From Alphaproteobacteria bacterium (lineage in GTDB: Bacteria; Pseudomonadota; Alphaproteobacteria; Rhodospirillales; Rhodospirillaceae), in NCBI GenBank assembly GCA_003250275.1, contig QKGW01000093.1, positions 1-9,423 on the forward strand: a stretch of 9,423 nucleotides of DNA, read 5' to 3'. Shown piece after piece: positions 1 through 8,071 of the stretch. Below the pieces are notes generated by a model. It made no database searches. It saw nothing but the letters and a program-made list of their open reading frames with translations, and was not told the origin of the DNA. A program made the position numbers and the translations under genes. Every line of letters starts with the position of its first letter. Position 1 is the first letter of the stretch.

Positions 1-351
1 CGCCTCCGCATCGTCGGCGCGGAACTCGCGGAATTCTTCGAAAAACCCGCGATTCTCAAGACCAAGGACAAGGAAGTCCGGATCGACGGGCCGGTCGCGC
101 TCGCCGACGCGGTGATGGAGGCGGGGCGCAAGGGCATCACCATCCAGCGCTACAAGGGCCTGGGCGAGATGAACCCGGACCAGCTCTGGGAGACCACCCT
201 CGACCCCAACGCCCGCACCCTTTTGCAGGTCACCGTGCGCCAGGCCGACGAGGCGGAGGACATCTTCTCCACCCTGATGGGCGACGTCGTCGAGCCGCGC
301 CGCGACTTCATCGTCGACAACGCGATGAACGTGGTGAACCTCGACGCGTAA
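1..351 (+). CDS. gyrB: DNA gyrase subunit B, C-terminal part (partial)
   Basis: This is the last 116 codons of gyrB; the gene starts before the window. GyrB is the ATPase and TOPRIM subunit of the A2B2 type II topoisomerase that introduces negative supercoils. The visible part holds the end of the TOPRIM and C-terminal region, with the family signature RYKGLGEMNPDQLWETTLDP at about residues 51-70 of the fragment. The ending EPRRDFIVDNAMNVVNLDA closely matches the usual GyrB C-terminus. The MNPDQLWETT wording and the NLDA end favour GyrB over its paralogue ParE, which normally reads differently after KGLGEM. The frame is open from base 1 to the TAA at 349-351. A perfect hairpin starts 8 bases after the stop. 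Identification is confident; nothing can be said about the N-terminal ATPase domain. Confidence 0.96.
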   Translation, partial: RLRIVGAELAEFFEKPAILKTKDKEVRIDGPVALADAVMEAGRKGITIQRYKGLGEMNPDQLWETTLDPNARTLLQVTVRQADEAEDIFSTLMGDVVEPRRDFIVDNAMNVVNLDA

Positions 352-358
352 GCGGATA

Positions 359-383
359 CGCCAGGGGACGGGTTCCCCTGGCG
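359..383 (+). terminator. Hairpin after gyrB, probable terminator
   Basis: A perfect 10-bp inverted repeat, CGCCAGGGGA and TCCCCTGGCG, closes a 5-base loop (CGGGT) directly downstream of the gyrB stop. Its position and strength fit a transcription terminator. The bases after the stem (ATCTCCTTGAAA) lack a real T-run, so it may need Rho or act mainly as a 3'-end stabilising stem. Confidence 0.65.
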
Positions 384-654
384 ATCTCCTTGAAATGCGA
401 ACGACTTGCGATTGCGCTACGCAAATCTTCTTGTGCTGAGGTTGAAAGTGTGATCAATCTGCTTCCGCGATTGTCGCGCGTAGAGAGGGGTTTGCGCCCC
501 GAGCGATGGTCCCGATGCGCTGCTTTGCTGGTTTCCGGACTGCCGCCATCCCGTCTCGGACGGACCCGAAATCAGGCAGCCGCGCTACGCCAGCTTCCTC
601 CCGAAAGACGAAATGCCGTCGGCGCCGGTTTGGCGACGACATGAGTGGTACGAT
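384..654. other. Gene-poor leader between gyrB and the helicase
   Basis: I see no supported gene in this stretch. Its left half (about 384-470) is visibly richer in A and T than the flanking genes. It contains a short hairpin, TTGCG-CTA-CGCAA at 412-424, preceded by a direct repeat of TTGCG at 406-410. A second small stem, GGGG/CCCC, lies at about 487-500. Hexamers resembling a sigma-70 -35 box occur (TTGAAA at 390-395 and 442-447), but none has a convincing -10 partner at 16-18 bases. The helicase promoter and 5' leader most likely lie here. An 84-codon frame at 390-644 shows no recognisable domain and I do not treat it as a gene. Confidence 0.5.
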
Positions 655-1884
<1,230 letters not shown>

Positions 1885-1939
1885 ACCCATCCAAAACCGG
1901 GGGACGCTCCGGCGAGGGTAAACTAACCACCTGACTTAC

Positions 1940-1945
1940 AAGGAA
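1940..1945 (+). promoter_or_regulatory. Ribosome binding site of the cold-shock gene
   Basis: AAGGAA lies 7 bases before the ATG at 1953 and is the clearest Shine-Dalgarno site on the plus strand here. It fixes the start of the cold-shock protein. The surrounding bases (about 1919-1952) are unusually A-rich for this genome, which suits an efficiently translated mRNA. Confidence 0.7.
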
Positions 1946-1952
1946 ATACACT

Positions 1953-2162
1953 ATGGCTAACGGTACCGTGAAGTGGTTCAACGCGCAGAAGGGTTACGGC
2001 TTCATCCAGCCGGAAGCCGGCGGCGCCGACGTTTTCGTTCACATCTCCGCGGTTGAGCGCGCCGGTCTCTCGACCCTCAACGACGGTCAGAAGCTCTCCT
2101 ACGAGCTCCAGATGGACCCGCGCAAGGGCAAGTCCTCCGCGGTCGATCTCAAGCTGGCCTAA
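1953..2162 (+). CDS. cspA: Cold-shock protein (CspA family)
   Basis: This is a single cold-shock domain of 69 aa, the usual length of the family. It is a cytoplasmic OB-fold protein that binds single-stranded RNA or DNA and acts as an RNA chaperone or antiterminator. Both nucleic-acid-binding motifs are present: RNP1 as KGYGFI (residues 13-18) and RNP2 as VFVHIS (27-32). The start MANGTVKWFNAQKGYGFI is canonical. Codons are strongly biased and include several AAG and CTC, consistent with high expression. It lies directly downstream of a DEAD-box helicase in the same direction, a pairing that makes sense for dissolving RNA structure at low temperature, though co-transcription is not proven. 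Bacteria often carry several csp paralogues, so the symbol indicates the family and not strict orthology to E. coli cspA. Confidence 0.96.
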   Translation: MANGTVKWFNAQKGYGFIQPEAGGADVFVHISAVERAGLSTLNDGQKLSYELQMDPRKGKSSAVDLKLA

Positions 2163-2218
2163 GCCGCTTTGCGATGCCTCGCCTCCGCATCCGCGGGGGC
2201 GAGCTTCCGCCCACACGC

Positions 2219-2250
2219 AAGCCGCGCCCGGTTTCCGGTCGCGGCTTTAT
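2219..2250 (+). terminator. Intrinsic terminator after cspA
   Basis: An 8-bp stem (AAGCCGCG at 2219-2226 with CGCGGCTT at 2240-2247) can be extended, after one C/T mismatch, by CCGG-TTT-CCGG. It runs into TTTATT, a short T-rich tail on the plus strand. It sits between two convergent genes and may also stop transcription from the small minus-strand gene, where the tail is poorer in T. The 107-bp gap between the two stop codons (2163-2269) also holds a weaker CTCGCC/GGCGAG pair at 2178-2203 and no other recognisable element. Confidence 0.75.
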
Positions 2251-2269
2251 TCATGTCCGGAGGAGAGGC

Positions 2270-2470
2270 TCAGGAGCCCTGCTTGAGCCAGGGCAGCTCG
2301 ACCCGCTCGTCGCCCGCGAGATCGGCGGCGTGGTCTTCCCAAAGGGCGAGGTAGTCGCCGATCGCCGCGGCGATCGTCTCGACCGGGGTCAACCCCTGCG
2401 ACTCGGCGAGCGCGTTGAGGCGATCCGCAGTTTCGGCGGGGAGCGAGACGGTGTAGGTTGCGAGGGACAT
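2270..2470 (-). CDS. Small ribbon-helix-helix (CopG/Arc-like) protein
   Basis: This 66-aa protein looks like a ribbon-helix-helix DNA-binding domain. It has a short N-terminal strand (TYTVSLP, 5-11), a first helix rich in A, L and E (about 12-25), a GLTP turn (26-29) and a second helix (about 30-45, ETIAAAIGDYLALWE). A polar tail ends in ELPWLKQGS. Such proteins dimerise through the strand and act as repressors, often as antitoxins whose tail binds a toxin. No toxin gene is adjacent: cspA converges on one side and the penicillin-binding protein gene diverges on the other. Only 44 bp separate its ATG from that divergent start, so it could bind and autoregulate this shared region; that is inference. 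Shine-Dalgarno support is weak (GAAG about 6 bases upstream). The fold call is by pattern only. Confidence 0.75.
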   Translation of the reverse strand: MSLATYTVSLPAETADRLNALAESQGLTPVETIAAAIGDYLALWEDHAADLAGDERVELPWLKQGS

Positions 2471-2514
2471 GACGGACTTCGCACAATTTCAACCAGCAAG
2501 GTCGGCAGCATAGC
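2471..2514. promoter_or_regulatory. Divergent intergenic region, likely back-to-back promoters
   Basis: This 44-bp gap separates the divergent starts of the ribbon-helix-helix gene (minus) and the penicillin-binding protein gene (plus). It must contain or overlap control elements of both, and some promoter sequence probably extends into the coding ends. It is more AT-rich than its surroundings (GCACAATTTCAACC). I see an AAGG 13 bases before the plus-strand ATG, a rather distant Shine-Dalgarno site. No convincing operator palindrome is visible. Confidence 0.4.
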
Positions 2515-4329
2515 ATGTCCCGCACCGCCAGACCAAAAGCCAATCCGGGCAAGGCGCGCGCGCGGAAATCCGCCCCGGCGAAGCCGCCGAAGGGCCGCCT
2601 GCGCACGGTGATCGGTCGCTGGTGGCTCGCCTCGCTGATCTGGGCGGGGCTCGCGGTCGGCGCGTATCTGGTGTGGTGCGCCTACGGCCTGCCCGACATC
2701 GACGAGGCCGCGCGCGAGCCGCGCCGCCCGGCGATGGTGATCGAGGCGGCGGACGGCCGCGTGCTCGCCTCCTACGGCGATCTGCACGGCGGCTACGTCG
2801 GCATCGGCCAGATCTCGCCCAACCTCGTGCACGCCCTCCTCGCCACCGAGGACCGCGGCTTCTACCATCATTTCGGCATCAATCCGTTGTCGGTCGCGCG
2901 CGCGATGTGGGTCAACCTGCGGGCCGGGCACGTGCGCCAGGGCGGCAGCACGATCACCCAGCAGGTGGCGAAGAACCTCTTCCTCAGCCCCGAGCGCACG
3001 ATCAACCGCAAGGTCCAGGAACTGCTGCTGTCGTTCTGGCTGGAAGCCAGGTTCACCAAGGACCAGATCCTCGCGCTCTACTTCAACCGGGTTTATTTCG
3101 GCGGCGGAACGTATGGCATCGAGGCCGCGGCGCGGCGCTTCTACGGGGTGTCCGCCAAGGCCGTCGACGTCTATCAGGCGGCGGCTCTGGTCGGCGCGCT
3201 CAAGGCGCCGTCGCGCTACAATCCGCTCTCGAACCCCGAAGCGTCGGACGGGCGGGCGCGCCAGGTGATCGCCAACATGGTCGACGCCGGCTACCTCAGC
3301 ACCGCCGAGTCGCGCAAGGTCCAGCGCCGCTGGGCGGTGCGCGGCGCGGCGGGCGCGGGCTACTTCTCCGATTGGGTTCTCGACGCGGTGGGCGATAGGC
3401 TCGGCCAGACCGGGCGCGATCTCTGGGTGCGCACCACGCTCGACCCGCGCGCCCAGCGCATCGCCGAGGAGGCGCTGGCGGCGACGCTCGACCGCGAGGG
3501 CGCGCGCCACAAGGTGCGCGAGGGCGCGGTGGTGGTGCTCGACCGCTCGGGCGCGGTGCGCGCGATGGTCGGCGGTAAGGGCTACGTCGCGGGCGGCTTC
3601 AACCGCGCCACCCAGGCGCAGCGCCAGCCCGGCTCGACGATCAAGCCGTTCGTCTACCTCGCCGCGTTCTCCCAGGGGCTGACGCCGGAAACCCAGGCCG
3701 ACGACGCGCCGATCACCATCGACGGCTGGTCGCCGCGCAACGCCGACGGCCGCTTCCGCGGCATCGTCAGCCTCGAAACCGCGCTGATCCATTCGATCAA
3801 CACCGTGCCGGTGCGGATCTACCGCCAGATCGGCGCCGATCCGATTCTCGCGATGTGCGCGCGCTTCGGCATTCCGCAGCGCAACGAGGGGCCGAGCATC
3901 GTGCTCGGCAGCGGCGCGGTGACCCTGCTCGACCTCACCGCCGCCTACGCCGCGCTCGCCAACGGCGGCGTCGGGGTGTGGCCGCACGGGCTTGAAAGCG
4001 TGCGCGACCGCGACGGGCGGGTGATCGACAAGCCCTCGGGCGGCGGGCCGGGGCGGATCGCCGATGCGAACGCGGTGGCCGAGGTTGACGCCATCCTCGC
4101 GCGGGTGATCGCCGAGGGCACCGGGCGCAACGCCCGCTTCGGCGTGCCCGCCGCGGGCAAGACCGGCACCACCACCGATGGCCGCGACGCGTGGTTCGTC
4201 GGCTTCACCGAGCGCTACGTCGCCGGCGTCTGGCTCGGCAACGACGACAACAGCCCGATGGAGAAGGTCGCCGGCGGCACCCTGCCCGCGCGCATCTGGC
4301 GCGACGTCATGAGCGACCTGCACCGCTGA
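2515..4329 (+). CDS. Class A penicillin-binding protein, PBP1A type (glycosyltransferase/transpeptidase)
   Basis: This is a 604-aa bifunctional peptidoglycan synthase. It polymerises lipid II into glycan strands and cross-links stem peptides on the periplasmic face of the inner membrane. A basic cytoplasmic tail rich in K, R, P and A (1-33) precedes one membrane helix (about 35-56). The GT51 domain has its five motifs: EDRGFYHHFG (112-121, catalytic Glu112), GGSTITQQVAKN (143-154), RKVQELLLSFWLE (165-177), the region from YFNRVYFGGG (189-198) on to RRFYG, and LVGALKAPSRYNP (225-237). The transpeptidase domain has SxxK (PGSTIKPF, nucleophile Ser374), SxN (SIN, 427-429) and KTG (549-551). All catalytic residues are present. 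It is much shorter than E. coli PBP1a or PBP1b and lacks room for the large inserted or accessory domains. No outer-membrane lipoprotein activator is encoded nearby. Its last 23 bp overlap the convergent MFS gene. A PBP1C assignment is less likely because no C-terminal extension follows the transpeptidase. Confidence 0.94.
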   Translation: MSRTARPKANPGKARARKSAPAKPPKGRLRTVIGRWWLASLIWAGLAVGAYLVWCAYGLPDIDEAAREPRRPAMVIEAADGRVLASYGDLHGGYVGIGQISPNLVHALLATEDRGFYHHFGINPLSVARAMWVNLRAGHVRQGGSTITQQVAKNLFLSPERTINRKVQELLLSFWLEARFTKDQILALYFNRVYFGGGTYGIEAAARRFYGVSAKAVDVYQAAALVGALKAPSRYNPLSNPEASDGRARQVIANMVDAGYLSTAESRKVQRRWAVRGAAGAGYFSDWVLDAVGDRLGQTGRDLWVRTTLDPRAQRIAEEALAATLDREGARHKVREGAVVVLDRSGAVRAMVGGKGYVAGGFNRATQAQRQPGSTIKPFVYLAAFSQGLTPETQADDAPITIDGWSPRNADGRFRGIVSLETALIHSINTVPVRIYRQIGADPILAMCARFGIPQRNEGPSIVLGSGAVTLLDLTAAYAALANGGVGVWPHGLESVRDRDGRVIDKPSGGGPGRIADANAVAEVDAILARVIAEGTGRNARFGVPAAGKTGTTTDGRDAWFVGFTERYVAGVWLGNDDNSPMEKVAGGTLPARIWRDVMSDLHR

Positions 4330-5521
4330 CGTTACGAACCTGGAACACATAGACCAGCGCCGCGGCGAGGGCGAAGCCCGCCATCACCGTGGCGAAGCCG
4401 CGGGTGGTGCCGTCGTGCGCCGCCGCGACGATCCAGCCCGACGACGCGGCGGTGAGCCCCTGCACGAACCCGGCGAGCGACGAGGCCGCCCCGGCGATGC
4501 GCGGGAACGGCCCGATCGAGGCGGCCATCGCGGTCGGCATGATCATCGCGACGCCGACCGCCGCCCCCGCCATCGGCACGAGGATCGCGGCGACGGTGGC
4601 GACCCCCGCCCACGCCAGCCCCGCCATCGCGAGGGTCGCGGCGGTCATCGCGGCGACGCCGATGCCGGCGATCTCGTGCGGGCGCAGCGAGCGCGCGAGG
4701 CGGCCCGCGAGGATCGAGCCGAGCGCCAGCCCGGCGACGACGCAGGCGAAGGCGTAGCCGAAGTTCGTCGGCGCGAGGCCGAGCACGTCGATGAGCACGA
4801 ACGACGACCCCGAGACGAAGCAGAAGATTCCGCCGAACGCGAACGCGAGCAGGGCCGCGTAGGCGCGGAAGGCGCGGTGCCCGAGCAGGGTGGCGAAGTT
4901 CGCCGCGATCGACCGCAGCGAGATCGGGGTTTCGCCGCGGTGCGCGTTGGTTTCGGGCAAGGTGAGCAGGGTGATGCCGAGGAGCAGCGCCGCGAACGCG
5001 GCCATTCCCGCGAACGGCGCGCGCCAGCCGAAGTCTTCGAGCAGCAAGCCGCCGAGGATCGGCGCGAGCGCCGGGGCGGCGGCCATCGCCGTGCCCATCG
5101 CCGCGAGGACGCCGACGGCGTGCTGCGGTTCGTAGAGGTCGCGCACGATCGCGCGCCCGAGCACCGGCCCGACGCACGCGCCGAGGGCCTGGAGCAATCG
5201 TCCGGCGATCAGCAGTTCGATGCTCGGCGCGAGCCAGCAGAGCGCGCTCGCGGCGAAATAGAGCACCATGCCGCCGACGATCACCGGCCTGCGCCCGTAG
5301 CGGTCGGAAAGCGGTCCGGCGACCAGCTGCGAGGCGGCGAAGCCGATCATGAAGATGCTGAGCGTGGTCTGCACCTCGCCGATGCTCGCCCCGAGCGCGC
5401 GCGACATTTCGGGCATCGCGGGCAGGTAGAGGTCGATCGACATCGGGCCGGTGGCGACGAGCACGGTGAGGTAGATCAGCCAGGAGCGGCGGGAACGCTC
5501 CCGCGCGGGCGGCGTGGACAT
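4307..5521 (-). CDS. MFS drug-resistance exporter, Bcr/CflA family
   Basis: This 404-aa polytopic inner-membrane protein has about 12 hydrophobic segments. It belongs to the major facilitator superfamily and most resembles proton-driven Bcr/CflA exporters (bicyclomycin, chloramphenicol-like and other small molecules). Helix 1 carries the SIDLYLPAMPEM signature of this family (28-39). The loop between helices 2 and 3 carries MFS motif A, GPLSDRYGRRPV (69-80). Helix 4 begins with GRLLQALGACVGPVLGR (107-123), which includes the conserved arginine for proton coupling. The length fits the family, about 390-410 aa. The ATG at 5519-5521 is chosen because MSTPPARERSRRSW gives a normal short basic cytoplasmic tail; the frame stays open upstream, but that part lies inside the neighbouring gene and is not membrane-like. 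The Shine-Dalgarno site is poor. It is the last gene of the five-gene run, 20 bp after the metallopeptidase stop. The substrate cannot be told. Confidence 0.92.
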   Translation of the reverse strand: MSTPPARERSRRSWLIYLTVLVATGPMSIDLYLPAMPEMSRALGASIGEVQTTLSIFMIGFAASQLVAGPLSDRYGRRPVIVGGMVLYFAASALCWLAPSIELLIAGRLLQALGACVGPVLGRAIVRDLYEPQHAVGVLAAMGTAMAAAPALAPILGGLLLEDFGWRAPFAGMAAFAALLLGITLLTLPETNAHRGETPISLRSIAANFATLLGHRAFRAYAALLAFAFGGIFCFVSGSSFVLIDVLGLAPTNFGYAFACVVAGLALGSILAGRLARSLRPHEIAGIGVAAMTAATLAMAGLAWAGVATVAAILVPMAGAAVGVAMIMPTAMAASIGPFPRIAGAASSLAGFVQGLTAASSGWIVAAAHDGTTRGFATVMAGFALAAALVYVFQVRNVSGAGRS

Positions 5522-5541
5522 CGGGGACTCGTGTTCGGGGG

Positions 5542-6270
5542 TTATGGGGAAGATCCTATAGCCGGTCCGACGCGATGCAACTGTGATCCATGTCGCTTCA
5601 ACCACGCGCGCGCGGTGCGGAAGTCCGGATCGAGCGCGGCGACGACCTCCCAGAAGCGCGGCGAATGGTTCATTTCCGCGAGGTGCGCGGCCTCGTGCGC
5701 GACGAGATAGCGCAGCACTTCGGGCGGCGCGAGGATCACCCGCCAGGAGAAGCGCAGCGTGCCGTCGCTCGCGCACGAGCCCCAGCGGCCGCGCGCGTCG
5801 CCGACCTTGACCGCGCCGAGCGGGCGCGGGTGGAACCGCGTGAGACGGGCGCAGGCGGCCTCGGTCTCGGCCTTGAGTTCGGTTTCCGCGCGCCGGATCA
5901 GCGCATCGCGGACGCGGCGCGCGAGGTGTTCGGGCCGCCCGCCGACCGCGAGCACCGGGCCGTCGTCGTCGTCGCGCCAGGCGTTGCGGAAGCCCTCGGC
6001 GCGGACGATGCGCAACGACCCGCCGCGGAACGGCAGGACCGCACCCTCGGCGAACGGCACGCGCGGCGGCAGCTTCGCGGCCTGGGTGGCGAGGGTGGCG
6101 GCGTGGCGGTCGAGAATTTCGCGCAGGTCGGCGACCGCAACGCGCGGCGGCGCGGAGATCCGCAGGCTGTCGGTGAGCGGGCAAAGCCGCAGGGTGACGC
6201 GCCGGGTTCCGGCGCGGCGGGTGACCACCACCGGCCAGTCCACCGCGCCGATGCGCCAGACCTCGGGCAT
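5542..6270 (-). CDS. YgjP-type (DUF45) zinc metallopeptidase-like protein
   Basis: This 242-aa protein belongs to the YgjP/DUF45 family (SprT- and M48-like zincins). The zinc-binding helix is HEAAH at 192-196, with a third likely ligand His202 in the motif EMNHSPRFW, which is characteristic of this family. It is preceded by the equally typical RWGSCASDGTLRFSWR (162-177). The N-terminal half is a variable beta-rich region with RRVTLRLC. Length is normal and all three zinc ligands are present. The protein is probably cytoplasmic, since no signal peptide is visible; the substrate of the family is not firmly established. The ATG at 6268-6270 is the first usable start after the upstream gene's stop; the frame continues upstream as LSLFRRRAA but without an ATG, GTG or TTG in the gap. 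No Shine-Dalgarno site is evident, so translation may depend on coupling to the gene that ends 23 bp upstream. Confidence 0.88.
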   Translation of the reverse strand: MPEVWRIGAVDWPVVVTRRAGTRRVTLRLCPLTDSLRISAPPRVAVADLREILDRHAATLATQAAKLPPRVPFAEGAVLPFRGGSLRIVRAEGFRNAWRDDDDGPVLAVGGRPEHLARRVRDALIRRAETELKAETEAACARLTRFHPRPLGAVKVGDARGRWGSCASDGTLRFSWRVILAPPEVLRYLVAHEAAHLAEMNHSPRFWEVVAALDPDFRTARAWLKRHGSQLHRVGPAIGSSP

Positions 6271-6293
6271 CGCGGCACGGCGGCGGAACAGGC

Positions 6294-6740
6294 TTAGAGG
6301 TCCGGCCATGCGACGATGTGGTCTTCGAGGTCGATCACCTGATCCTCGCCGATGGTCCGCCCGCGCACCGAAACCCTGGCGCGGTGCACCGCCTCGCGGT
6401 CGCCGCAGACGAGGTAGTGCCACTCCGGCAGCGGCTTGCCCTCGGCGAGCAGGCGATAGGCGCAGGTGCGCGGCAGCCAGCCGAAGCTCGCCGCGCCCTT
6501 GGGGGTGAGGCGCACGCAGTCGGGCACGCGGATGCGGCGGTGGGCGTAGTCGGAACAGCGCGCGGTCTCGCGGTCGAGCAGGCGGCAGGAGACCCGGGTG
6601 AAGGCGATCTCGCCGGTGTCCTCGTCCTCGAGCTTGTGCAGGCAGCACTTGCCGCAGCCATCGCACAGGCTTTCCCACTCGGCGTGGGTCATCTGGTCGA
6701 GGGTCTTGGTTTCCCAGTAGCGCGTGGTGGTGTCGGTCAT
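6294..6740 (-). CDS. UPF0260 (YcgN-like) cysteine-cluster protein
   Basis: This 148-aa protein matches the YcgN/UPF0260 family, close to the roughly 150 aa of the E. coli member. It opens with the conserved YWETKTLDQM (9-18), then EWESLCDGCGKCC (21-33), a CxxCxxCC cluster at Cys26, 29, 32 and 33. Further cysteines stand at 52, 62, 75, 93 and 112, in motifs such as RVPDCVRLTP, WLPRTCAYR and WHYLVCGD. The number and spacing suggest a metal or iron-sulfur site, as proposed for the wider CxxCxxCC superfamily; the biochemical role is not known. The start is firm: ATG overlaps the upstream cobB stop as ATGA (6737-6740), and GAGG lies 4 bases upstream. The arrangement indicates translational coupling to cobB. 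Confidence 0.93.
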   Translation of the reverse strand: MTDTTTRYWETKTLDQMTHAEWESLCDGCGKCCLHKLEDEDTGEIAFTRVSCRLLDRETARCSDYAHRRIRVPDCVRLTPKGAASFGWLPRTCAYRLLAEGKPLPEWHYLVCGDREAVHRARVSVRGRTIGEDQVIDLEDHIVAWPDL

Positions 6741-8071
6741 GGCGCCTCGCGGTCGATCAGGTGCATGAACGAGCCGGTCACCGTGCCGCGCGCGAGGCCG
6801 ACCGCGCCGCGCGGCTCGCCCGCCGCGTCGACCACGGAGAACAGCCGGTCGGCTTCGGATTCGGCGACGATCGCGGCGTAGTGGAACTCGTGGGCGCGGA
6901 AGCGCGCGCCCTTCGGCCCGAGCGGCGAGGCGGTTTCGAGGGTGGCGACGCGGTAGCCCATGTGCAGGCGGCGCTTGGCGAAACTGGTCTCGACCGGCAG
7001 CAGGCCGAGCATCGGATGGCGGACGCCGTCGGCGTCGACGATCGCCTCGCCGAGGGTCATGTAGCCGCCGCATTCGCCGAAGATCGCCTTGCCCGCCTGC
7101 GCCGCCGCGCGGACCCCGGCGAGAAACGTTGCGTTTCCGGAAAGTTTCCCCGCGTGCAGCTCGGGGTAGCCGCCGGGGAGGTAGACGGCGTCCGCGTCCG
7201 CGTCGGGCGCGGCGTCGGCGAGCGGCGAAAAGAAGCTCAACTCCGCGCCCTGTTCGCGCCAGCCCGCGAGCAGCGCCGGATAGCTGAAGGCGAAGGCGAC
7301 GTCGCGCGCCACCGCGATGCGCTGGCCGAGCGGCGGCACCGGCGTGGCGGGCGCGGCCGCGGCGAACCCGGCGGGGCGCGCGAGCGCCGCGAGGGCGTCG
7401 AGGTCGAGGGACTTTTCGATCAAATCGGCGGCGGCGTCGAGGAAGCCCGGCAGGTCCGGGTGCTCGTGCGCCTGCACCAGCCCGAGGTGACGTTCCGGAA
7501 CCGAAAGGTTCGGCGTGCGCGGGATTCCGCCGAGCACCCGCAGGCCCGGCACCGCGGCGGCGGTGGCCTCGGTGAGGATGTCGAGGTGGCGGCCCATGCC
7601 GACGTTGTTGAAGATCACCCCGGCGAGGCGGACGCGCGGGTCGTGCTCGGCGAAGCCGCGCACCACCGCGGCGGCGGAAGCGGCCTGACCCTTGACGTTG
7701 ACCACCAGCACCACCGGCCAGCCGGTGAGGCGGGCGAGTGCGGCGGTGGAGCCGTCGCGCTCGGTGCCGAGCGGCACCATCGCGCCGTCGAACAGGCCCA
7801 TCACCCCTTCCGCGACGATCAGGTCGCTCGCCCGCGCAAGCTCGCCCGCGAGACCGGCGAGGGTCTCGTCGCGCATCGCCCAGGTATCGAGGTTGAGGCA
7901 CGGACGCGCGGTCGCGGCGGCGTGGAAGCACGGGTCGATGTAGTCCGGGCCGACCTTGGCGGAGGCGACGCGCACGCCGCGCCGCGCGAACGCGCGCAGG
8001 ATGCCGAGGGTGGCGAGGGTCTTGCCCGAGCCGGAGGCGGGCGCGGCGAGGATGAAACCGGGTGCGGTCAC
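6737..8071 (-). CDS. cobB: Cobyrinate/hydrogenobyrinate a,c-diamide synthase
   Basis: This 444-aa cytoplasmic enzyme of cobalamin biosynthesis uses glutamine and ATP to amidate the a and c side chains of (hydrogeno)cobyrinate. The N-terminal dethiobiotin-synthetase-like ATP domain has the P-loop PASGSGKT (11-18), KVGPDYIDPCFH (39-50), the acidic EGVMGLFDG (88-96) and NNVG (155-158). The C-terminal class I glutamine amidotransferase domain has LPGGYPELH (298-306), the nucleophile Cys334 in FGECGGYM, the HEFHY motif (394-398) and the catalytic His437 in GSFMHLID. All key residues are present and length is normal. The start is GTG at 8069-8071, supported by AAGGA 6 bases upstream, and it overlaps the preceding stop as GTGA. 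No other cobalamin gene is visible in the window. The symbol follows Pseudomonas denitrificans usage (CbiA in the anaerobic pathway); which pathway applies cannot be decided from this gene. Confidence 0.95.
   Translation of the reverse strand: MTAPGFILAAPASGSGKTLATLGILRAFARRGVRVASAKVGPDYIDPCFHAAATARPCLNLDTWAMRDETLAGLAGELARASDLIVAEGVMGLFDGAMVPLGTERDGSTAALARLTGWPVVLVVNVKGQAASAAAVVRGFAEHDPRVRLAGVIFNNVGMGRHLDILTEATAAAVPGLRVLGGIPRTPNLSVPERHLGLVQAHEHPDLPGFLDAAADLIEKSLDLDALAALARPAGFAAAAPATPVPPLGQRIAVARDVAFAFSYPALLAGWREQGAELSFFSPLADAAPDADADAVYLPGGYPELHAGKLSGNATFLAGVRAAAQAGKAIFGECGGYMTLGEAIVDADGVRHPMLGLLPVETSFAKRRLHMGYRVATLETASPLGPKGARFRAHEFHYAAIVAESEADRLFSVVDAAGEPRGAVGLARGTVTGSFMHLIDREAP

Noticed and set aside
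384..480. Sigma-70-like promoter for the helicase based on TTGAAA at 390 or 442
   Set aside because: No acceptable -10 hexamer at 16-18 bases from either; too weak to annotate.
390..644. 84-codon plus-strand frame between gyrB and the helicase
   Set aside because: No domain, no clear ribosome binding site and it runs into the helicase N-terminus in another frame; probably chance.
2389..4350. Minus-strand open frame of 653 codons opposite the PBP gene
   Set aside because: Low-complexity composition dominated by A, R, G, V, D and H, and no recognisable domain. It is the antisense shadow of a gene with complete catalytic motifs.
5522..6184. N-terminal extension of the MFS protein in the same frame, giving a 625-aa product
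   Set aside because: The extension is arginine- and alanine-rich shadow sequence over the metallopeptidase gene; MSTPPARERS at 5521 gives the normal MFS N-terminus and length.
6271..6678. N-terminal extension of the metallopeptidase frame to 378 aa
   Set aside because: The added part is a frame-shifted reading of the UPF0260 gene, whose own frame has the conserved cysteines.
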